DNA of 20,450 nucleotides. It comes from Lachnospiraceae bacterium (lineage in GTDB: Bacteria > Bacillota > Clostridia > Lachnospirales > Lachnospiraceae). The stretch is taken from assembly GCA_014804185.1 (NCBI GenBank), contig JAAVAG010000152.1, positions 1-20,450 of the forward strand. The letters are read 5' to 3'. Each line of letters begins with the position of its first letter. The first letter of the stretch is position 1. The translations under genes were made by a program, and so were the position numbers. Positions 13,072 through 20,450 of the stretch are shown here, in pieces. The notes below the pieces were generated by a model that saw only the letters and a list, made by a program, of their open reading frames with translations, ran no database searches and was not told the DNA's origin.

Positions 13072-13905
13072 ATGAAAGTGATTGAAAATCAGACTTTTGA
13101 TATGGAGCGGGCGCTGTATGGGTGCAGCGGAGTGCTGGTAAGGAACTGTTCCTTTGACGGGCCTGCGGACGGGGAGAGCGCGTTCAAGGAGGGAAGAGAG
13201 ATTGAGACGGAGCATTGTTTTTTCAATCTGCGCTATCCGTTCTGGCATGACCATGGGCTGAAAATAGCGGATGCTGAAATGACGGAGCTTTGCCGTGCGG
13301 CGCTCTGGTATTCCGACCATATAGAGATCGCGGACACGAAGATGCACGGGATCAAGGCGCTTCGGGAGTGCAGCACCGTGGCAATTCGAAACTGCGACAT
13401 TCTTTCGCCGGAATTTGGATGGTCTACGCGGGACATCCGCATGGAGGACACCACGGTGGCGGGTGAGTATTTCATGATGCGCGGGGAGGATCTGACATTC
13501 AGAAATGTGACGCTGAAAGGCAAATATTCGTTTCAATATATCAAGAACGCCACCTTTGAGAACTGTGTGTTTGACACAAAAGATGCTTTCTGGCACGGCG
13601 AAAATGTAACTGTGAAAGACAGTGTGGTAAAGGGAGAATATCTGGCGTGGTATTCGGACGGCCTGACGCTGATTAACTGCAAGATCATCGGAACGCAGCC
13701 CCTGTGCTACTGCAAAAACCTGAAACTGATCGACTGCGCTATGATCGATACGGATCTGTCCTTTGAGAAGTCCGAAGTGGACGCGGTGATCACAACAAAG
13801 GTTGACAGCATTAAAAATCCTCTGTCCGGCCGGATCCGGGTGCCGGAAGTGGGAGAACTGATTATGGATGACGAGAACGCAAAAGGAGAAGTGGAATACA
13901 TATGA
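13072..13905 (+). CDS. DUF3737 family beta-helix protein
   Basis: This 277-residue protein matches DUF3737. Short repeats of about 20 residues with the pattern N/D-C/x-x-F/V (VLVRNCSFDG, ETEHCFFN, VAIRNCDI, LTFRNVTLKG, ATFENCVF, LTLINCKI, LKLIDCAM) are spaced through the chain, the sign of a right-handed parallel beta-helix. The many aromatic segments (YPFWHDHGL, AFWHGENV, YLAWYSDGL) suggest a carbohydrate-like binding face, but no catalytic role is known. There is no signal peptide, so it is probably cytoplasmic. It overlaps the first exporter gene by ATGA (13902-13905), so the two are translationally coupled and probably act together. Confidence 0.9.
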   Translation: MKVIENQTFDMERALYGCSGVLVRNCSFDGPADGESAFKEGREIETEHCFFNLRYPFWHDHGLKIADAEMTELCRAALWYSDHIEIADTKMHGIKALRECSTVAIRNCDILSPEFGWSTRDIRMEDTTVAGEYFMMRGEDLTFRNVTLKGKYSFQYIKNATFENCVFDTKDAFWHGENVTVKDSVVKGEYLAWYSDGLTLINCKIIGTQPLCYCKNLKLIDCAMIDTDLSFEKSEVDAVITTKVDSIKNPLSGRIRVPEVGELIMDDENAKGEVEYI

Positions 13906-15683
13906 TTTTCGGGAAACATATCAACCGATACTATTTCAAGTATGCGGGCTGGCTAATTCTGGGGCTGATCTCACTGATTATGGTGGATTATCTGCAGCTG
14001 GAGATCCCCAAGCTGTACCGTCTGGTGGTCAACGGCATGAACGGCGGCAGTGTCACTGTGGGGGAAGTCCAGACGGCCTTTGACATGGATTTTCTGCTGG
14101 ACAGTATCTGTATGCCTATGGTATGGATCATTCTGGCTATGGTTTTTGGCCGGTTTCTGTGGAGGGTATGCTTTTTCGGCGCTGCGGTGCGTCTGGAGGA
14201 GCAGCTGCGCAACCGCATGTTTGACCATGCCAAGGAACTGAGCAGGGAATATTATCAGGTCAATAAGGTGGGAAATCTGATGAGTTTTTTCACCAACGAC
14301 CTGGACACCGTACAGGAGTGTTTCGGCTGGGGCGTCATGATGTTCTTTGACGCTCTGCTGCTGGGCGTGCTTGCGGTGGCGAACATGTGGCAGATGGACC
14401 CGGTTCTGACGCTGCTGTCCCTGATCCCCATGGCTTTCCTGCTGGGAGCAGCCACGGTGATCGGTAAGCAGATGATGAAAAAGTGGGATATCCGCCAGGA
14501 GGCCTATTCCAATCTTTCCGATTTTTCTCAGGAGAGTTTTTCGGGTATTGCGGTGATCAAGGCCTTTGTCAAGGAGGCAAAGGAACTGAAGGATTTAAAA
14601 AAACTGAACGTGGAAAATGAGGAAGCCAATATTGACCACACCAAGACTTCCGTGCTGCTGCGGATCATGGTGTCTCTGTTTGTGGAGAGCGTGATCTGCG
14701 TGATTTTAGGCTACGGCGGATATCTTGTATACATGGGCAGGTTCGACGCCGGACAGCTGGTGGAATTCATCGGCTATTTCAACGCCGTGATCTGGCCCAT
14801 CATGGCGGTTTCCGAACTGATCGATATGACCTCCCGGGGCAAGGCGTCCCTGGAGCGTCTGAGCGAACTGCTGGATGCAAAAATCAATGTGGCGGACAGG
14901 GAGGGCGTAACCGGCCTGGAAAATGTCCGCGGCGACATAGAGTTCCGGAATATGACCTTTCGCTATCCGGGCGGTGAAATGGACGTACTGAAAAATGTGT
15001 CCTTTACCATAAAAGCGGGAGCCAATGTGGGTCTGGTGGGAAAAACAGGTTCCGGCAAAAGCACGCTGGTGGATCTGATCCTGCGCACCTACAATGTGCC
15101 GGACGGAACGCTGTTTGTGGACGGGCATGACGTAAACGATGTCAGGATCCGTGATCTGAGGGCGTGCTGCGCCTATGTGCCCCAGGATAATTTCCTGTTC
15201 TCGGATACCATTGAGAACAACATTGCTTTCGGTGTGGAAAAATACAGCGCCGAGACGGTCGTCCATGCGGCCAGGCTTGCCGATGTGGACGGTAATATCA
15301 GGGAGTTCCAGGAGGGCTATGGCACCGTCCTGGGAGAGCGGGGCGTAACGGTATCCGGCGGGCAGAAACAGAGAATATCCATTGCCCGGGCTCTGATGAA
15401 AGATGCGCCGATCCTGATTCTGGACGATTCTGTATCCGCTGTGGATACCAAAACCGAGGCCGCGATCCTGAAAAATCTCAGGGAGACCCGGCAGGGAAAG
15501 ACGACCATCCTGATTGCACACAGAATTTCAACCATTGAAAAGATGGATCAGATTCTGTTTATCGAGGACGGGGAACTGGCGGCTTCGGGAACGCATGAAG
15601 AACTGTATGCGTCCTGTCCGGAATACCGGAAAATGGTGGATCTTCAGAAACTGGAGGAAGAAGGAGGTGCCGACAATGCATGA
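13902..15683 (+). CDS. ABC exporter half, degenerate-site subunit
   Basis: This 593-residue half-transporter has a six-helix exporter domain (about 15-315) and an ATPase domain. Walker A is at G380-T388 (GKTGSGKST), the signature VSGGQ at 484-488, and Walker B ILILDD at 504-509. The residue after the Walker B Asp is Asp509, not the catalytic Glu. In heterodimeric exporters such as TM287/288 and BmrC/D one subunit carries this degenerate site, and here the next gene supplies the canonical Glu. The pair likely forms an inner-membrane multidrug or peptide exporter; substrate unknown. It overlaps the second subunit gene by 8 bp. One sampled 60-base line is 68% G+C. Confidence 0.94.
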   Translation: MIFGKHINRYYFKYAGWLILGLISLIMVDYLQLEIPKLYRLVVNGMNGGSVTVGEVQTAFDMDFLLDSICMPMVWIILAMVFGRFLWRVCFFGAAVRLEEQLRNRMFDHAKELSREYYQVNKVGNLMSFFTNDLDTVQECFGWGVMMFFDALLLGVLAVANMWQMDPVLTLLSLIPMAFLLGAATVIGKQMMKKWDIRQEAYSNLSDFSQESFSGIAVIKAFVKEAKELKDLKKLNVENEEANIDHTKTSVLLRIMVSLFVESVICVILGYGGYLVYMGRFDAGQLVEFIGYFNAVIWPIMAVSELIDMTSRGKASLERLSELLDAKINVADREGVTGLENVRGDIEFRNMTFRYPGGEMDVLKNVSFTIKAGANVGLVGKTGSGKSTLVDLILRTYNVPDGTLFVDGHDVNDVRIRDLRACCAYVPQDNFLFSDTIENNIAFGVEKYSAETVVHAARLADVDGNIREFQEGYGTVLGERGVTVSGGQKQRISIARALMKDAPILILDDSVSAVDTKTEAAILKNLRETRQGKTTILIAHRISTIEKMDQILFIEDGELAASGTHEELYASCPEYRKMVDLQKLEEEGGADNA

Positions 15684-17568
15684 GTATCTGCCTGTATTGA
15701 TTGTGGGCGCGATTATCGGCGCTTTTACGATTGTCTTTCTGCTGGCCTACGCAGCGCTGCGCAGGGTCAAGGATGAAACAGAGAAAGAGCGGAACATGCA
15801 GGATGGGGAGATCATCCGGCGGCTGCTTAACTATGCCCGACCACACTGGAAGAGTTTTGTGCTGGTGTTTTTTGTCATGCTGTTTTCTATCGTGTATGAT
15901 CTGCTGTCCCCGCTGATTATCGGGCGGATTCAGGGGATTATTAAAGATGATTTTGAACTGAAAGAGTTATACCTTATGGTGGCGCTGTATGGGGGGATTC
16001 TGGTGGTCTCCCTGATCTGCACCTATCTGCAGGCGATGATTCTGCAGAAGACGGGACAGAAGATCCTGTCCCAGATCCGGCTGGATGTATTTACCCACAT
16101 TGAATCCTTAAGCCATGAGCAGATGAACAACATTCCAGTGGGCAAGCTGGTGACCAGGGTGACCAATGATCCCAACGCCATCTCGTACATGTTTACCAAT
16201 ATCCTGGTGACTCTGGCGAAAAACGCCATGGTGATCGTGGGCGTATTGGGAGCCATGCTGATGCTGAACTATGCGCTGACCCTGGTAGTGCTCTGCTTTG
16301 TGCCGTTTGTGGTGCTCTTTACCGTGATTTTCCGGAAATTTTCCCGCAAAGTGCACCGCCAGGTCAACAATGCCACCACGGACATTAACACCTATCTGTC
16401 CGAAAATCTGTCCGGCATGAAGATTACCCAGATCTTCAACCGGGAGGAGCGGAAGATGAACGACTTTTTAAGCCGCAGCCGGAAGCTGCGAAACGCCAAA
16501 ATGAACCGGATGTTTGTCTTTGGCATTTTCCGGCCTATGGTTTACATGCTCTTTATCTCTTCCAACCTGTGTCTGTTTTATTTCGGGGCCAAGGGGTATA
16601 TCAAGGATATCCACTATTTTGGACAGGTGATCGACAGCAGTATCATGGTATCTTTTTATATGTATATCTCACGGTTTTTCAATCCCATCCAGACCCTGGC
16701 GGAGCAGTTTGACATGCTGCAGCGCTCCTTTGCCGCGGCGGAGAAGATTTTCACCATTCTGGATATGGAGCCGGAGGTGGTGGATGAGCCTGACGCCATG
16801 GAACTGACCGGTCTTCGGGGAGAGATCGAATTCCGGGATGTCTGGTTTTGCTATAAGCCGGGAGAGTGGGTTCTGCAGGGCGTCAGCTTCCATGTGGAGC
16901 CGAAGCAGACGGTGGCTTTTGTGGGTTCCACCGGTTCCGGAAAGACCACGATCTTAAGTCTGATCTGCCGTAACTATGATATCCAGAAAGGCCAGATTCT
17001 CATTGACGGCATTGATATCCGAAAAATCAAAATATCCTCTCTGCGGCGGTATTTTGGTCAGATGCTCCAGGATGTGTTTCTGTTCTCCGGCGATATCCGC
17101 AGCAACATTGTGCTGCGCAAGGAGGATGTGACCGACGAGGAAGTGTGGGAGGCATGCCGCTATGTCAATGCGGACACCTTTATCGGCAGGCTGGAAAACG
17201 GACTGGACGAGGCGGTGCGGGAGAGGGGCAACAATTTCTCCGCGGGCCAGCGCCAGCTTCTCTCCTTTGCCCGCACCATTATCCACAAGCCGGCGGTCAT
17301 GATTCTGGACGAGGCTACCGCAAACATTGATACGGAGACGGAACTGCTGATCCAGGACAGCCTGGAGAAGATGAAAAATATCGGCACCATGCTGATCGTG
17401 GCTCACAGGCTTTCCACCATCCAGCATGCCGACAACATTATTCTGCTGTCCCATGGGCGGATCGTGGAACAGGGCAGTCACCAGCAGCTTTTGTCGCAGA
17501 AGGGAAAGTATTACGATCTTTATACGCTGCAGTACAACAAACAGCAGCTGCAGGGCGGCGGCAGATGA
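15676..17568 (+). CDS. ABC exporter half, canonical-site subunit
   Basis: This 630-residue partner of the preceding subunit has an extra N-terminal membrane helix (about residues 4-27, LPVLIVGAIIGAFTIVFLLA) that precedes the usual six-helix exporter domain. The ATPase domain has Walker A G417-T425 (GSTGSGKTT) and Walker B MILDE at 542-546 with catalytic Glu546. Its signature is FSAGQ (521-525), a weakened LSGGQ. That complements the partner: the partner's degenerate Asp pairs with this altered signature, leaving one fully active site. AAGGAGGTG at 15661-15669 and the overlap fix the start at 15676; an in-frame extension to 15514 is a shadow of the partner's reading frame. Confidence 0.94.
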   Translation: MHEYLPVLIVGAIIGAFTIVFLLAYAALRRVKDETEKERNMQDGEIIRRLLNYARPHWKSFVLVFFVMLFSIVYDLLSPLIIGRIQGIIKDDFELKELYLMVALYGGILVVSLICTYLQAMILQKTGQKILSQIRLDVFTHIESLSHEQMNNIPVGKLVTRVTNDPNAISYMFTNILVTLAKNAMVIVGVLGAMLMLNYALTLVVLCFVPFVVLFTVIFRKFSRKVHRQVNNATTDINTYLSENLSGMKITQIFNREERKMNDFLSRSRKLRNAKMNRMFVFGIFRPMVYMLFISSNLCLFYFGAKGYIKDIHYFGQVIDSSIMVSFYMYISRFFNPIQTLAEQFDMLQRSFAAAEKIFTILDMEPEVVDEPDAMELTGLRGEIEFRDVWFCYKPGEWVLQGVSFHVEPKQTVAFVGSTGSGKTTILSLICRNYDIQKGQILIDGIDIRKIKISSLRRYFGQMLQDVFLFSGDIRSNIVLRKEDVTDEEVWEACRYVNADTFIGRLENGLDEAVRERGNNFSAGQRQLLSFARTIIHKPAVMILDEATANIDTETELLIQDSLEKMKNIGTMLIVAHRLSTIQHADNIILLSHGRIVEQGSHQQLLSQKGKYYDLYTLQYNKQQLQGGGR

Positions 17569-17626
17569 GAGCGGCGTAAGGAACTGTCAGAAGCATAAAA
17601 TTCAAATAGAATCAGGAGGATTTCAC

Positions 17627-18760
17627 ATGATTTACAGACAATTTCAGGATATTCAGTTATCCAATCTGGGACTGGGCATGATGCGCCTGCCCGTGGTGGG
17701 CGGAGACGACGGAGTGGTGGATGAAGCTGCGGCCGCACAGATGATAGACTATGCGTATCAGAGCGGAATCAACTATTTTGATACGGCATGGGGCTACCAT
17801 GACGGCAACTCGGAACTGACTGCCGGGAAGTATCTGTCCCGCTACCCCAGGGAAAGCTATTATCTTGCCACCAAGTTTCCGGGATATGACCTTTCCAACA
17901 TGGATAAGGTGGAAGAAATTTTTGAGAAGCAGCTGGAAAAATGCCAGACTCCTTATTTTGATTTTTATCTGTTCCACAATGTCTATGAGGGAAATATAGA
18001 CGCTTACCTGGATCCGAAGTATGGGATTTTGGAGTACCTGTTAAAGCAAAAGGAAAACGGACGCATCCGTCATCTTGGGTTCTCCGCACACGGAAGCGTG
18101 GAGGTGATCCGGCGGTTTCTGGATGCCTACGGAAAGCATATGGAATTTTGTCAGCTGCAGCTGAACTACATGGACTGGCATTTTCAGAATGCGCAGGAGA
18201 AAGCTGAGCTTATACAGAAAGCAGGGATTCCCCTCTGGGTGATGGAACCGCTGCGGGGCGGTAAGCTGGCAAAGGCGTCGGAAGAAATGACTGCCGCGAT
18301 GCAAGCCATGCGTCCGGAGGAGACGGTTCCCGGATGGGCGTTCCGTTTCCTGCAGGGCATTCCCGGCATCACTGTAGTGCTCTCCGGCATGTCTGATCTG
18401 GAGCAGCTGAAAGCAAATATTGCCACTTTTGAAACGGATGAACCTCTGAGCGGGGAGGAACTTGACACACTGGTGAAGCATGCGGACGAGGAAACCCGGA
18501 AAGGCGGACTTCCCTGCACGGCCTGCCATTACTGCACCAGCCACTGCCCGAAGAAACTTCCCATCCCGGAGCTGATTGCTCTGTACAATGAGCACAAGAT
18601 CACAGGCGGCGGCTTTATCGCACCCATGGCGGTGGGAAGCATGCCGGAGGAAAAGCGGCCAGCAAGCTGTATCGGCTGCCGGGGCTGTGAGAAAGTCTGC
18701 CCACAGCAGATCAGAATCTCTGAGATGATGAAAGAGTTTTCGTCTATGATCGGAATGTGA
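17627..18760 (+). CDS. aldo/keto reductase with ferredoxin-like C-terminus
   Basis: This 377-residue protein has an aldo/keto reductase barrel with the catalytic tetrad D52 (YFDTAWGY), Y57, K83 (ATKFPGY) and H117 (YLFHNV). After the barrel come two cysteine sets, C297-x2-C300-x2-C303-x3-C307-P and C348-x2-C351-x2-C354-x3-C358-P, expected to hold two 4Fe-4S clusters. Such proteins pass electrons between a carbonyl or related substrate and iron-sulfur carriers; the substrate is unknown. CAGGAGGA before the ATG fixes the start at 17627, and an in-frame extension to 17426 lies inside the exporter gene. It follows the exporter by 58 bp without a clear promoter and probably shares its transcript. 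Confidence 0.93.
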   Translation: MIYRQFQDIQLSNLGLGMMRLPVVGGDDGVVDEAAAAQMIDYAYQSGINYFDTAWGYHDGNSELTAGKYLSRYPRESYYLATKFPGYDLSNMDKVEEIFEKQLEKCQTPYFDFYLFHNVYEGNIDAYLDPKYGILEYLLKQKENGRIRHLGFSAHGSVEVIRRFLDAYGKHMEFCQLQLNYMDWHFQNAQEKAELIQKAGIPLWVMEPLRGGKLAKASEEMTAAMQAMRPEETVPGWAFRFLQGIPGITVVLSGMSDLEQLKANIATFETDEPLSGEELDTLVKHADEETRKGGLPCTACHYCTSHCPKKLPIPELIALYNEHKITGGGFIAPMAVGSMPEEKRPASCIGCRGCEKVCPQQIRISEMMKEFSSMIGM

Positions 18761-18786
18761 GCCTCCTGTCCTTTGTACCCAACTGT

Positions 18787-20450
18787 TTATTCAAAGAAAT
18801 CATTGTCCCGGAACTGAAGGGAGTATAATTTCTTATAAGTGCCGTCTGCCGCCATAAGTTCCTCGTGAGTGCCGCGCTCGGTGATGGATCCGTTTATAAC
18901 CACAGCGATCTCATCGGCGTTGCGGATAGTCGAAAGGCGGTGTGCGACTACCAGAGTAGTGCGTCCTTTGCATAGCTCATCCAGCGCCTGCTGGATGAGC
19001 ACTTCTGTGGTGTTGTCCAATGCGCTGGTGGCTTCGTCCAGAATCAGAATCGCGGGATTTTTCAAAAATACGCGGGCAATACTCAGGCGCTGTTTCTGGC
19101 CGCCGGATAATTTGACGCCCCGCTCGCCAATCTCCGTGTCATAACCTTTTTCCAAAGTCATTACATAGTCATGGATGTTGGCGCGCTTTGCCGCTTCATA
19201 TACTTCTTCTTCGGTAGCGTCGGGACGTCCATAGAGAATATTTTCACGAATCGTTCCCACAAAGAGAAATACATCCTGCTGGACAATGCCGATGCTGCGT
19301 CGGACAGAGTCCATGGTCAGATGACGGATGTCCATGCCGTCGATCAGGATGGCGCCTTTTCCGTCCGGAAGCCTGTAGAAATTCGGCAGCAGATGGCACA
19401 GTGTGGTTTTGCCGCCGCCGGAGGGTCCTACCAGGGCAAGTTTGCGTCCTTTTTCCAGCCGCAGGTTGATATCGTGAAGGACTTCTTTGGAAGGATCATA
19501 GGAATAGGTGACGTTTTTGAATTCAATGACACCCTGAACATTCTTCAATTCTTTTGCATCCGGCTCATCCTCTTCCGGCGCTGCATCCATGATTTCCACA
19601 AAGCGTTTAAACCCGCTGACACCGTTCTGGAACTGTTCCATAAAACCGATCAGAGTATTTACCGGGTTGATGAACAGATTGACCGAGACGATGAAAGTGG
19701 AATAATCACCAAAAGATATTCTGTCCGAATATAAGAACAGACCTCCTGCAATCAGGATGAATACATTAAAAATATCTGTTACAAAAGAAGTGGAGGAATG
19801 AAACTGAGCCATGGCGCGATAAGCGCGGCATGATGCATCCACGAATTGTTTGTCCCCCTCCCGGAATTTTTCTACTTCCCGCTTGCTGTTGGTGTAAGCT
19901 TTAGTCACCCGGATACCGGTGATACTGCTTTCCACGGCGGCGTTGATGGTGGCGTTGCTTTTGCGGCGGTCATCGAAAGCGCGGCTCATGGCACGGCGGA
20001 AGTACAGTGTGACGACAACCAGAATCGGTACACAGGTAAATATGATCAGCGTCAGGATCGGGTCTATCATGAGCAGATAGGCGAAAGATAAAACGATCAT
20101 CACTGTACTGATCAGCAGGTTTTCGGGACCGTGATGCGCCAGTTCACATACCTCAAATAAGTCGCTGGTGATACGTGTCATGATGCGGCCGGTCTCGTGA
20201 TTGTCATAAAACCGAAAGGGCTGCTTTTCCAGATGGGCGAACAGATCCTGGCGCATCTGGGACTGCATCTTTACGCCAATCATATGTCCATAATATTGCA
20301 CAAAATATCGCAGAAGCATGCGCACTATGTACAGAGCCAGCACGATCAGGCCCGCGGTGACGATAGTGGAATACATTTTCTCCGGGATATAGATATTGAG
20401 CATTTTATTGGTCACGATGGGATATACCATACCAATGACCGAGATGAGCA
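18787..20450 (-). CDS. ABC exporter half-transporter (N-terminus beyond window)
   Basis: The reading frame stays open to the right edge, so the true start lies outside; at least 554 residues are visible against about 580 for the family. The membrane domain is nearly complete (starting VYPIVTNKMLNIYIP), and the ATPase domain has Walker A LVGPSGGGKTT, signature LSGGQKQR, Walker B ILILDEATSALD with the catalytic Glu, and an AHRLSTI switch. All sites are canonical, so it probably works as a homodimer or with a partner beyond the edge. It is convergent with the aldo/keto reductase, 26 bp apart, with no hairpin terminator seen. Substrate unknown. Confidence 0.92.
   Translation of the reverse strand, partial: LISVIGMVYPIVTNKMLNIYIPEKMYSTIVTAGLIVLALYIVRMLLRYFVQYYGHMIGVKMQSQMRQDLFAHLEKQPFRFYDNHETGRIMTRITSDLFEVCELAHHGPENLLISTVMIVLSFAYLLMIDPILTLIIFTCVPILVVVTLYFRRAMSRAFDDRRKSNATINAAVESSITGIRVTKAYTNSKREVEKFREGDKQFVDASCRAYRAMAQFHSSTSFVTDIFNVFILIAGGLFLYSDRISFGDYSTFIVSVNLFINPVNTLIGFMEQFQNGVSGFKRFVEIMDAAPEEDEPDAKELKNVQGVIEFKNVTYSYDPSKEVLHDINLRLEKGRKLALVGPSGGGKTTLCHLLPNFYRLPDGKGAILIDGMDIRHLTMDSVRRSIGIVQQDVFLFVGTIRENILYGRPDATEEEVYEAAKRANIHDYVMTLEKGYDTEIGERGVKLSGGQKQRLSIARVFLKNPAILILDEATSALDNTTEVLIQQALDELCKGRTTLVVAHRLSTIRNADEIAVVINGSITERGTHEELMAADGTYKKLYSLQFRDNDFFE

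Noticed and set aside
1..20450. CRISPR arrays, tRNA or rRNA genes, insertion sequences, riboswitches
   Set aside because: No regularly spaced repeats, no transposase-like protein, no cloverleaf or rRNA signature, and no leader long enough and structured enough to propose a riboswitch were seen by eye.

Overview
The window looks like an accessory-rich stretch of a gut-type Firmicutes chromosome, probably Lachnospiraceae or a close clostridial relative. This rests on strong AGGAGG-type ribosome sites, sigma-A promoters, and recognisable families common there: DUF3737, heterodimeric ABC exporters, an aldo/keto reductase with a ferredoxin tail, and HxlR and LysR regulators. No rRNA, tRNA, CRISPR array or insertion sequence was seen. 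Base composition is patchy. Single 60-base lines counted by hand gave 40% G+C inside the DUF262 gene (8641-8700), 30% in the DUF4160 pair (11161-11220) and 68% in the first exporter gene (15301-15360), which suggests segments of different origin.

Left part (1-3500) holds small independent units. They are the start of a leftward gene behind a consensus promoter with a perfect 17-bp inverted repeat, a GNAT acetyltransferase, a RelB/DinJ-RelE/ParE toxin-antitoxin pair with its own promoter, and an XRE helix-turn-helix protein fused to a receiver domain. An HxlR regulator then sits divergent from a flavin reductase, with operator-like repeats between them.

Centre (3550-10907) is a likely single rightward transcription unit from a promoter at 3550-3578. 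In order it encodes a YunG-like protein, an AlkZ-related protein fused to an EVE/PUA-like domain, a class I methyltransferase, an HNH nuclease, a large DUF262/DUF1524 (GmrSD-type) nuclease ending in another PUA/EVE-like domain, a nitroreductase, and a winged-helix plus PD-(D/E)XK nuclease-like protein. Three nuclease-type proteins, two putative modified-base-reader domains and a methyltransferase in one operon make this the best candidate for an uncharacterised nucleic-acid defence or modification-sensing system. That function is inference.

Right part (10960-20450) begins with an A+T-rich leftward pair (DUF4160 and a partner) and a leftward LysR regulator. The LysR faces a T-N11-A box plus promoter that drives a small protein, DUF3737, a heterodimeric ABC exporter (one half with a degenerate Walker B) and an aldo/keto reductase with ferredoxin-like cysteines. 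A third, canonical ABC exporter half-transporter runs leftward off the right edge.
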